Source: Fidelibacterota bacterium
GTDB lineage: Bacteria; Fidelibacterota; UBA8477; JABMPR01
Direction of reading: 5' to 3'
NCBI GenBank assembly: GCA_030595455.1
Contig: JAUVDF010000073.1
Coordinates: 1 to 5,910, forward strand
DNA length: 5,910 bases
Shown: piece after piece, positions 1-5,910 of the stretch
Position numbering within the stretch: position 1 is the stretch's first letter
Layout: every line of letters begins with the position of its first letter
Translations under genes and position numbers: made by a program
Notes under the pieces: generated by a model
Database searches by the model: none
What the model saw: only the letters and a program-made list of their open reading frames with translations
Told to the model about the DNA's origin: nothing

Positions 1-161
1 TGTCCTACATGTAAACCAGCACCTGATGGATATGGGAACATGTCCAAGATATAGTATTTGGGTTTTTCCTTAAGATTATCAATTGCCTTGAATGATTTAT
101 TCTCAGCCCAATATTTCTGCCATTTGGCTTCAATTTTATCAAATGGATACCGCTCTGCCAT
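1..161 (-). CDS. leuS: Leucyl-tRNA synthetase, N-terminal fragment (cut by window edge)
   Basis: This is the first 53 codons of a class I aminoacyl-tRNA synthetase that charges tRNA-Leu with leucine in the cytoplasm. The visible protein begins [18 protein letters not shown] and runs into [14 protein letters not shown] at residues 40-53. The last two bases (CA) fit the second His of the HIGH-type ATP-binding motif, here HVGH. The MFPYPSG block before HVGH is diagnostic of bacterial LeuS, where the family is usually about 800-870 residues, so about 94 percent of the gene lies outside the window. The ATG at 159-161 is preceded by AGAGG (167-171) at 5-nt spacing, which fixes the start. It lies downstream of tRNA-Pro on the same strand, and a weak terminator-like stem-loop separates them. 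The leader is only 63 nt, too short for a T-box. Confidence 0.95.
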   Translation of the reverse strand, partial: MAERYPFDKIEAKWQKYWAENKSFKAIDNLKEKPKYYILDMFPYPSGAGLHVG

Positions 162-181
162 AACTACCTCTAATTGCTCAT

Positions 182-209
182 AAAAAAAACGCAGGGCTAA
201 ATCTACGTT
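182..209 (-). terminator. Possible weak intrinsic terminator between tRNA-Pro and leuS
   Basis: Read on the minus strand, AACGTA and TGCGTT can form a 6-bp stem with one G-U pair around a 10-nt loop. A run of T residues (complement of the A run at 182-189) continues directly from the 3' arm. The position suits termination of the tRNA transcript. The stem is short and AT-rich, so it may be leaky or not function at all. Confidence 0.35.
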
Positions 210-224
210 ATACCGTTATAAATG

Positions 225-298
<74 letters not shown>

Positions 299-318
299 AA
301 ATGTCTAAAAAGCGCGAT

Positions 319-347
319 AGTATATCATGTTGGCACAGGGATCGCAA
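319..347 (-). promoter_or_regulatory. Sigma70-like promoter for tRNA-Pro
   Basis: On the minus strand, TTGCGA (342-347) is separated by exactly 17 nt from TATACT (319-324). These match the -35 consensus at four of six positions and the -10 consensus at five of six. Transcription would start near 312, leaving a leader of about 14 nt before the mature tRNA 5' end at 298. The bases after the -10 box (ATCGCGC) are GC-rich, as in stable-RNA promoters under stringent control; that regulation is inference only. Confidence 0.65.
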
Positions 348-372
348 TTGGTAATGCCAATCCCCTACACGC

Positions 373-867
373 TCAGCCAAATAATTTGATGCCAGTCGTG
401 GTAATGATCGTAACAATGCTGGCACTGAGCAACAAACCAGTAAATATGGCAGCAAAAGATTTTCCATAGGATAAGCCAAATAAAAATGCTGCTGCAGCTC
501 CAGTCCAGGCACCGGTGACCGGCAGCGGGATACCTACGAATACCACCAAGCCAAGGAACTCCCAGGTCTCAATCATTTTTCCCTTTTTTCGGGTTCGTGC
601 AAACAGCCAGGTAAAAAATCTATCACCATACTTCCAGCGCATGAGAAACTTTGAAGTAGGCCCCAAAAGCAATACGATGGGTATTGATATAATGAAATTA
701 CCCGCTACAGCCCAAACATAGGCTTCATACCACTGCATCTCACCAATAGTGATACCCCACGGCAATGCAATTCTTAATTCTCCAATGGGTGTCATTGCCA
801 GTAAAAAGGTAATCCAGCGTGGGTCTTGAATAAATTCCTGAAAAAATTGAATAACAGACTCTATCAC
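373..867 (-). CDS. COG2426 / small multidrug export family membrane protein
   Basis: This is a 164-residue integral membrane protein resembling the family annotated as putative small multi-drug export protein (PF06695, COG2426). Two conserved blocks are visible: the E-L-R-x-A-x-P segment (ELRIALP, residues 30-36) and a Pro/Gly-rich block VGIPLPVTGAWTG (111-123). Hydrophobic stretches lie roughly at 17-40, 49-69, 104-130 and 138-158, with a basic loop around 77-97 (RTRKKGK) that is probably cytoplasmic. The length is normal for the family. The start is GTG (865-867), supported by AGGAGC at 873-878 with 5-nt spacing. It overlaps the preceding glycosyltransferase stop as GTGA, so the two are probably translationally coupled. 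The family's export function is weakly established; linkage to a lipid-sugar enzyme makes an envelope or transport role equally plausible. Confidence 0.85.
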   Translation of the reverse strand: MIESVIQFFQEFIQDPRWITFLLAMTPIGELRIALPWGITIGEMQWYEAYVWAVAGNFIISIPIVLLLGPTSKFLMRWKYGDRFFTWLFARTRKKGKMIETWEFLGLVVFVGIPLPVTGAWTGAAAAFLFGLSYGKSFAAIFTGLLLSASIVTIITTTGIKLFG

Positions 868-1535
868 TTAAAGCTCCTAAAAAATGTTCTTACAAATCGC
901 AGTGTATCTTTCACCAAATGCATATGGCTCTGTTCATTGCCATAAATAACTGGAATAGTTTGCCAGACTAACTTTAATTTTAACTTGGCGGCATTAAAAT
1001 ATACAGCGGATTCAAACTGAAACCCGTCTTCATGTATAGCCCATAAGCGACTGTCGTTCAATGGATAACAGCGATAGCCAACTTGTCCGTCATAAACAAT
1101 ATTACCACTTCTTAAAGATAAAATCAGGCTGGTTATGTTATTGGAAAGCTTACGATGAAAGGGCATCTGAGCATTTGCAAAATCCCGGGCTCCAATTACT
1201 AAGGCCCCTGGTTTACTTACCGAGTGAGCATAAAAGCTATCAATCAAAGTCGGATCATGCTGACCATCAGCATCCAGCGTAATAGCATGGGTATAGCCCA
1301 GCTCTTTTGCGTGATTCAAACCCAGCTTTAGGGCTGCACCCTTCCCCTGATTATTTTCGTGTCTTAAATAAACCCCAGCTATGTCTTTAGCATTGAGGCC
1401 ATCATTTGAGCCATCATCAACAACCATAATGGGCAGTTGGGTAATAAGGCCAATACTTTTTGCTAATTTTACGAGAGAATCCCGGCCGTTATAAACCGGG
1501 ATAAGAATTATGGTATTTATCTGATCTGAACTCAC
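864..1535 (-). CDS. Family 2 glycosyltransferase, dolichyl-phosphate-mannose-synthase type
   Basis: This is a 223-residue GT-A fold, GT2 enzyme that probably moves a sugar from a nucleotide donor to a lipid phosphate or another envelope acceptor. Visible motifs in order are the first beta strand IILIPVYNG (9-17), nucleotide-binding VVDDGSND (38-45), NQGKGAAL (62-69), the metal-binding DxD motif in DADGQHD (88-94), and DGQVGYRCYP (149-158) with GFQFES (171-176), equivalent to the D-x-Q-x-G-[FY]-R and GFEFE blocks of DPM1-like enzymes. No C-terminal transmembrane segment is seen, so it is a soluble or peripheral single-domain form. The start is GTG (1533-1535), 8 nt after the clpC stop. The nearest purine-rich stretch (GGAAAA, 1547-1552) is 11 nt away, so translation may rely on coupling to clpC. 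Its stop overlaps the COG2426 gene start. Sugar and acceptor cannot be deduced. Confidence 0.9.
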   Translation of the reverse strand: MSSDQINTIILIPVYNGRDSLVKLAKSIGLITQLPIMVVDDGSNDGLNAKDIAGVYLRHENNQGKGAALKLGLNHAKELGYTHAITLDADGQHDPTLIDSFYAHSVSKPGALVIGARDFANAQMPFHRKLSNNITSLILSLRSGNIVYDGQVGYRCYPLNDSRLWAIHEDGFQFESAVYFNAAKLKLKLVWQTIPVIYGNEQSHMHLVKDTLRFVRTFFRSFK

Positions 1536-1543
1536 CAGTTAAC

Positions 1544-4015
1544 TTATTTTCCGTTAAGTGATGCTTTCTTGGGTCTCTTCTTACTAATCTTCCGAGAGAT
1601 AACATTAAAACTCAATACTTTCTTTTTAACAGAGATATTGATAGTTGATGCGGCTTTAACCTCACCTCTTAATGTCATCTCAGCAATCCGGTCTTCAATT
1701 AGACTCTGAATAATACGTCGCAACGGTCTTGCGCCATACTCACTGTCCATTTCTTGATCGATGATCAAGGTTTTAGCGGCAGGACTGAGCCTTATTTTGA
1801 CATTCTTCTCATTGGCATAATTGCTCACATCTTCGAGAATTAGATCCACGATTTTTATGAGTTCAGGACGAGCCAGCGAATTAAATACCAGGGAATCAGT
1901 CAAACGATTAATGAATTCTGGTTTAAAAGTCTGCTTCATTTCCTTCTTAATTTTGGACTCTTGCTCTTTATTCTGTGATTTCTGGTCTTTCGAGCTAAAA
2001 CCAATATCAGGTTGTGAGAGATTTTTAAGTCCTAGATTTGATGTCATAATGAGGATACAGTTTTTAAAATCTACCGTATGGCCAAGACTGTCTGTCAAAT
2101 GACCTTCATCCATAATCTGCAGGAGCATATTATAGACTTCCGGATGAGCTTTCTCTATTTCATCGAATAGAACAACACTATAAGGGTTCCGGCGAACAGC
2201 TTCGGTAAGTGTACCACCTTCTTCATAGCCAACGTATCCTGGAGGAGCACCAATCAATCTACTTACATTGAAACGTTCTGAGTATTCAGACATATCCATC
2301 TTGATCAAGGCTCTTTCATTCTGGTAAATATACTTAGCCAGAACCTTTGCCATCTCAGTTTTACCTACACCCGTGGGTCCGAGGAATAGAAACGAGCCAA
2401 TCGGTCTCCTGGGATCACGAAATCCACTACGAGCGCGGCGTAGTGCTTTGGCCATAGCCTTGATAACATGCTCCTGCCCTACTAGGTGCTTAGTAATCTC
2501 AGATTCGAGCTTTAAGAGGCGATCTGCTTCGCTTTCAGCCACATCCTGAATAGGAATGTTGGTAATAAGTGATACGACTGCAGCCATATCGGCAACATTC
2601 ACAACAGGTGGGTCAATTTTCATGGCAGTATTCCACTCTTCGTTGGCTTCCACCAACTTCTGAGTCAAATTTCGCTCATCATCACGTAATGAAGCAGCCA
2701 ATTCAAATTCCTGGTTGCGAACCACATCTTCTTTTCGAAGACGTAGTTTGTCTAATTTAGTTTCCAGCTTGATAATATTGGCCGGTATATCAACATTAGC
2801 CAAATGAACTCTGGCCCCAGCTTCATCCATAACATCAATGGCTTTATCCGGATGAAACTTATCCTGGATATAGCGGCTTGAATACGATACGGCAGCCTCT
2901 AGCGCTTCATCACTATACTGAACATTATGGTGGGCTTCGTAACGATCCTTTAGGCCATGTAATATTAGTAACGTTTCTTTCCGAGAAGGTGGTTCAACTA
3001 ATACCTTTTGGAATCTCCGCTCTAAAGCACCATCTTTTTCAACATATTTTCGGTATTCATCTAGTGTGGTCGCTCCGATACATTGCAAATCACCACGAGC
3101 TAAAGCAGGTTTAAACATATTGCTGGCATCCATAGATCCACTTGCTGATCCAGCACCAACTATGGTATGGAGCTCATCAATGAATAGGATAATATCATCG
3201 TTTTTCTCCAGCTCTGCAGTTACAGCCTTCATTCTCTCTTCAAATTGTCCACGATACTTAGTGCCGGCTATGAGGGCGGCTAAATCCAAAGACACGACTC
3301 TTTTACTTAGTAGAATTCGTGGTACTTTCTTGCTAATAATACGCAAGGCTAAGCCTTCAACAATAGCAGTCTTGCCTACACCGGGCTCACCGATAAGCAC
3401 TGGATTATTTTTCTTTCTGCGGGATAGAATCTGGGCAACCCTCTCAATTTCTTTGTCCCGGCCAATTACCGGATCAAGTTTCCCGGCTCTGGCAGAAGCA
3501 GTCATATCGCGACCAAAGTGATCAAGTGCCGGCGTTTTGCTTTGTGGTTTGCCTTTTCCATGATCATGCTCACGGGTCCCAGACTCTGGTGCAAATTCCA
3601 TTTCATCACGAACAATCTCATAATCAATACTAAACTGAGCCAAAATATCTGAAGCAATACCCTCCTGCTCCCTGAGAATTGCCAGCAGCAGATGCTCAAC
3701 ATCGACAATATCAGCATTTAAGTCTCTGGCTTCTTGATAGGTATTTTTTAATATCCGCTCTGCCCTTTTAGTAAACGGCAAAGTCCCTAGAATCATAGTG
3801 CCACCCGAAGTCCTGATTTGCTCTTCGATTTGCTTTTTAATATCAGCAGGATCAAGATTCAGCGCTTGCATAATCTCAATCACTTTATTGTCGCCCTGAC
3901 GGAATATCCCTAATAGCAAGTGCTCAGATCCGATATAGGCATGTCCCAGACGAATAGCTTCTTCCTTTGAGAGTTGGATAACCGCTTGTAACCTTTTATG
4001 AAAATTTGCTTTCAA
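1544..4015 (-). CDS. clpC: ATP-dependent Clp protease ATP-binding subunit ClpC
   Basis: This is an 823-residue Hsp100 unfoldase that should form a hexamer, unfold substrates and feed them to ClpP in the cytoplasm. It shows a double Clp N domain (about 3-145). D1 carries Walker A GEPGVGKT (209-216), pore loop KYRGQF (253-258), Walker B IILFIDE (275-281) and the arginine-finger region ERRF (332-335). A coiled UVR-type middle domain follows (about 415-462). D2 carries Walker A GPTGVGKT (546-553), pore loop GYVGYEEGG (593-601), Walker B VVLFDE (614-619) and sensor-2 GARPLRR (761-767). The tripeptide IGF (671-673) sits where the ClpP-docking loop is expected, so it is a protease partner rather than a ClpB disaggregase. 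The short middle domain agrees. The start is TTG (4013-4015): a stop lies four codons upstream in frame, a GAGG site is well placed, and the N domain aligns from the first residues. The last 30 residues are unusually lysine-rich. No CtsR or CIRCE operator was seen. Confidence 0.97.
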   Translation of the reverse strand: MKANFHKRLQAVIQLSKEEAIRLGHAYIGSEHLLLGIFRQGDNKVIEIMQALNLDPADIKKQIEEQIRTSGGTMILGTLPFTKRAERILKNTYQEARDLNADIVDVEHLLLAILREQEGIASDILAQFSIDYEIVRDEMEFAPESGTREHDHGKGKPQSKTPALDHFGRDMTASARAGKLDPVIGRDKEIERVAQILSRRKKNNPVLIGEPGVGKTAIVEGLALRIISKKVPRILLSKRVVSLDLAALIAGTKYRGQFEERMKAVTAELEKNDDIILFIDELHTIVGAGSASGSMDASNMFKPALARGDLQCIGATTLDEYRKYVEKDGALERRFQKVLVEPPSRKETLLILHGLKDRYEAHHNVQYSDEALEAAVSYSSRYIQDKFHPDKAIDVMDEAGARVHLANVDIPANIIKLETKLDKLRLRKEDVVRNQEFELAASLRDDERNLTQKLVEANEEWNTAMKIDPPVVNVADMAAVVSLITNIPIQDVAESEADRLLKLESEITKHLVGQEHVIKAMAKALRRARSGFRDPRRPIGSFLFLGPTGVGKTEMAKVLAKYIYQNERALIKMDMSEYSERFNVSRLIGAPPGYVGYEEGGTLTEAVRRNPYSVVLFDEIEKAHPEVYNMLLQIMDEGHLTDSLGHTVDFKNCILIMTSNLGLKNLSQPDIGFSSKDQKSQNKEQESKIKKEMKQTFKPEFINRLTDSLVFNSLARPELIKIVDLILEDVSNYANEKNVKIRLSPAAKTLIIDQEMDSEYGARPLRRIIQSLIEDRIAEMTLRGEVKAASTINISVKKKVLSFNVISRKISKKRPKKASLNGK

Positions 4016-4021
4016 TTTATA

Positions 4022-4027
4022 ACCTCA
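4022..4027 (-). promoter_or_regulatory. Ribosome binding site of clpC that decides its TTG start
   Basis: The minus strand reads TGAGGT here, with GAGG (4023-4026) 7 nt before the TTG codon at 4013-4015. An in-frame TGA within this site rules out any earlier start, and the N-domain sequence begins at once after the TTG. The rare start is therefore well supported. Confidence 0.75.
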
Positions 4028-4041
4028 TATAATTAATAACT

Positions 4042-4068
4042 TTTCCAGCTTTTAATATAGCCGGGAAA
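4042..4068 (-). promoter_or_regulatory. RNA-sense hairpin in the lolD-clpC gap
   Basis: On the minus strand TTTCC-C-GGCT (4059-4068) pairs with AGCTGGAAA (4042-4050). This gives a 9-bp stem with one bulged C and one G-U pair around the 8-nt loop ATATTAAA. The wobble is allowed only in the minus-strand RNA; the plus-strand copy would have an A-C mismatch. There is no clean U-tract after it, so it is not a standard terminator. It lies about 15 nt before the clpC ribosome binding site and could be an mRNA stability element, a processing site, or chance. The rest of the 87-nt gap shows no convincing promoter. Confidence 0.35.
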
Positions 4069-4102
4069 CCTTAAAGATTAAAACAATGTGAGATGATTTT
4101 GT

Positions 4103-4759
4103 TCAGCTCAAAGAAAAGACTCTATCGCAAGCAGCCGAGAGTGAACGACTATGGGTAGCAATCAAAAATGATTGCCCATATTCTGACCTGACTTTATTTA
4201 TCAAATCAACCAGACGACGACCATTATCCGGATCGAGATTGCCCGTTGGTTCGTCCGCCAGCACTAATTCCGGTCTATTCATTAAAGCTCTGGCTACAGC
4301 AATTCTCTGTCGCTCACCACCAGATAATTGAGAAGGTTTATGATTCCTTCTTTCGAAAACTCCCACAGCTTCCAGTAGTTCCTCAGCCCGCCTGTTGGCT
4401 TCAACTTTTTCCAGATCAAGTATCTTTGCTGGAATCAGTACATTTTCTATAGCTGTAAACTCAGGTAGCAGGTAATGGAACTGAAAAATAAATCCTAAAT
4501 TCTCAGCACGAAATTGACTTAGTTGGTCATCATTCATATTATTAGGTCGTTTCCCTGAAATAATAACTTCACCTGAATCGGCTTCATCAAGGGTCCCAAT
4601 GATATTTAGCAGAGTTGTTTTTCCTATTCCAGATGGACCATTAATAGCAACGACCTCTCCTCTATTCATAGTGAAATTGATCTGCTTCAGGACTTGTAGT
4701 TTTTCCCCGCTGCTGGTATAGGTCTTATTAATGTTATTTATTTCAAGAATAGTATCCAT
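4103..4759 (-). CDS. lolD: Lipoprotein-releasing ABC transporter ATPase LolD
   Basis: This is a 218-residue ABC ATPase that powers extraction of outer-membrane lipoproteins from the inner membrane, acting on the cytoplasmic face of the LolC/E permease. It shows Walker A GPSGIGKT (41-48), Q-loop Gln at 93 within FIFQFHYLLPEFTAIENV, a stretch highly characteristic of LolD, ABC signature LSGGERQR (145-152), Walker B LVLADEP (165-171) with catalytic Glu170, D-loop NLD (174-176) and H-loop His203. The length is normal (LolD is about 220-235). The ATG at 4757-4759 has AGAGGTAGG (4762-4770) as its ribosome binding site, which lies inside the last codons and stop of the permease gene. The 3-nt gap implies a joint operon. 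MacB- or FtsE-type ATPases share the fold, but the FQFHYLLPEF block and neighbour favour Lol. Confidence 0.93.
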   Translation of the reverse strand: MDTILEINNINKTYTSSGEKLQVLKQINFTMNRGEVVAINGPSGIGKTTLLNIIGTLDEADSGEVIISGKRPNNMNDDQLSQFRAENLGFIFQFHYLLPEFTAIENVLIPAKILDLEKVEANRRAEELLEAVGVFERRNHKPSQLSGGERQRIAVARALMNRPELVLADEPTGNLDPDNGRRLVDLINKVRSEYGQSFLIATHSRSLSAACDRVFSLS

Positions 4760-4762
4760 AAC

Positions 4763-5910
4763 CTACCTCTTATAATTTATAGCTTCTAATGGTTTTAGCC
4801 TGGCTGCCTTTTTTGCTGGATAGCGGATTGAGAAAACCACTAAAGTAAAAGCAGCAACAGCAACGATAACTATTTCACTCCATATTAATTTCACAGGTAG
4901 CACTGGAATTAAGTAGATATCCTCTGGTAATCTTATCCATGACCAATACGCCTGACTAAGCACCAATCCAGTACCAAAGATGGTACCGAGGACGACACCT
5001 AGAAAAGCCACAATAAATCCCTGCAAATTAAATATTTGTTGAATACTTGAGGTATGAGCACCCATCACTCTCAGAATACCGATACTGCCTGTTTTTTCAA
5101 GGACCATCATCATCAAGGAGCTGACAATATTAAATACAGCCACTAGAATGATCAGATTCAGACCAATAAAGCTGCCCCATTTCTCCATGCGCATAGCGTC
5201 AAAGAGCGTTTTATGCTGATCATACCAGGATTTTATTTCCAGTTCAGGGAAATTAGCAATAAGTCTATTTTTAATAAGTCGTGCATCATTAAAATCATTC
5301 AAATGAACATGGATTACCTGTTTACTTGCAGATTTAAATAATCGTCTGCCTTCCACGTATGGAATAATGGCCAGACTACGATCAAAATCAAATATCTCAG
5401 ATTGAAATACACCAGTGACAACAAAGTGACGACTGGGAATTCTAAACTGCCCCTGCCCTGCATCCAATGGACTCTCAACAACTAAGGTGTCACCCACATT
5501 CAGAAAAAGATTATCAGCTACAGCGACCCCGACAACAATCCCAGGCAGTTCCTGATCATATATGCTCAGACGTCCTGGTAGCGTTGAGTGAGCACTTTGA
5601 GCTTTCAAGAGATGAGTCCACTGATCCTGATCAATGGCTCTAACATTAAGAACGACTTGTTCACTTTTAAATTTCAGAACCGCTTTCCTTTCAGTGCTGA
5701 AATAGATCGAACTTGACTCAGGGATATGACTTCTTAAAGTTTCAACTTCAATCTCAGGTGAAATGGTCAAGTGTGGAATAAAATTTGTGATGCGATTCGT
5801 AACTTCAGATTCAAACCCGTTCAAGACAGACATGGTAATTATAAGGGCCGTCACTCCCAGGGCAATACCAAGCATAGAAACGCCACCAACCCAACTAATA
5901 AAGCGATTAC
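4763..5910 (-). CDS. Lipoprotein-releasing system permease, LolC/LolE family (5' end outside window)
   Basis: This is an inner-membrane permease that extracts mature lipoproteins and hands them on toward the outer membrane. The reading frame stays open past the Met codon at 5873-5875 to the window edge, adding NRFISWVGGVS. In this family a short cytoplasmic segment and the first helix normally begin this way, so that Met is internal and roughly 15-25 residues are missing. Numbered from that Met, TM1 ends near residue 18, a large periplasmic domain spans about 20-232, TM2 is about 235-258, TM3 284-308 and TM4 331-351. The FtsX-like core includes EKTGSIGILRVMGA (260-273), which contacts the ATPase, and the C terminus RYPAKKAARLKPLEAINY is typical. 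The LPV motif before TM4 (residues 326-328) resembles LolC/E more than MacB. Only one permease is visible, so whether it is LolC, LolE or a single LolF-like homodimeric permease cannot be told. Confidence 0.92.
   Translation of the reverse strand, partial: NRFISWVGGVSMLGIALGVTALIITMSVLNGFESEVTNRITNFIPHLTISPEIEVETLRSHIPESSSIYFSTERKAVLKFKSEQVVLNVRAIDQDQWTHLLKAQSAHSTLPGRLSIYDQELPGIVVGVAVADNLFLNVGDTLVVESPLDAGQGQFRIPSRHFVVTGVFQSEIFDFDRSLAIIPYVEGRRLFKSASKQVIHVHLNDFNDARLIKNRLIANFPELEIKSWYDQHKTLFDAMRMEKWGSFIGLNLIILVAVFNIVSSLMMMVLEKTGSIGILRVMGAHTSSIQQIFNLQGFIVAFLGVVLGTIFGTGLVLSQAYWSWIRLPEDIYLIPVLPVKLIWSEIVIVAVAAFTLVVFSIRYPAKKAARLKPLEAINYKR

Noticed and set aside
162..224. T-box riboswitch before leuS
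   Set aside because: The leader is about 63 nt, with no specifier stem-loop or T-box consensus; T-boxes need well over 150 nt.
3066..3521. 151-codon plus-strand open frame inside clpC
   Set aside because: It is antisense to the conserved D1 ATPase domain of ClpC, has no recognisable domain, and fits a shadow of a strongly constrained gene.
3502..3717. 71-codon minus-strand open frame overlapping clpC in another frame
   Set aside because: It lies wholly within the ClpC N-domain to D1 region, where the clpC frame is uninterrupted and conserved; there is no frameshift in clpC.
4054..4086. Possible clpC promoter (TATATT at 4054-4059 with TTGTTT or TTTTAA upstream)
   Set aside because: Spacing is 21 nt for TTGTTT, and TTTTAA at 18 nt matches the -35 consensus poorly; the -10-like bases also form the hairpin loop. 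Not strong enough to annotate.
4016..4102. CtsR or CIRCE heat-shock operator before clpC
   Set aside because: Neither the GGTCAAA tandem heptads nor the TTAGCACTC-N9-GAGTGCTAA repeat can be found on either strand.

Overview
The window looks like ordinary chromosomal housekeeping DNA from a diderm (outer-membrane) bacterium of moderate-to-low GC content. Every gene I can support lies on the minus strand, so transcription runs from position 5910 down to 1. A Lol-type lipoprotein release system implies an outer membrane. A full-length ClpC of the Firmicutes/Cyanobacteria/FCB kind, absent from most Proteobacteria, argues against enterics and their relatives. Shine-Dalgarno sites, three non-ATG starts (TTG, GTG, GTG) and a sigma70-like tRNA promoter argue against typical Bacteroidota. 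A lineage in or near the FCB superphylum, for example Marinimicrobia/Calditrichota-like, is a reasonable but unproven guess.

Layout in transcription order: (1) 5910-4763, a LolC/LolE-family permease lacking its first residues at the window edge; (2) 4759-4103, its ATPase LolD, 3 nt downstream; (3) an 87-nt gap with an RNA-sense hairpin; (4) 4015-1544, clpC, starting at TTG; (5) 1535-864, a family 2 glycosyltransferase of the dolichyl-phosphate-mannose-synthase type, 8 nt after clpC; (6) 867-373, a small multi-spanning membrane protein (COG2426 / small multidrug export family), overlapping the glycosyltransferase by 4 nt (GTGA); (7) a sigma70-like promoter and tRNA-Pro(CGG) at 298-225 without an encoded CCA; (8) a weak terminator-like stem-loop; (9) 161-1, the start of leuS, cut inside the HIGH motif.

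The genes fall into three functional blocks: envelope lipoprotein export (Lol permease and ATPase), protein quality control (ClpC) followed by a tightly coupled envelope-related pair (glycosyltransferase and membrane protein), and translation (tRNA-Pro, LeuS). The close spacing of lol genes, and of clpC through the COG2426 gene, suggests one or two polycistronic units. The tRNA appears to have its own promoter.

I found no CRISPR array, insertion sequence, phage gene, toxin-antitoxin pair or recognisable defence system. No intergenic stretch exceeds about 90 bases. I do not see an undescribed system here; the findings are modest points of gene context and expression signals.
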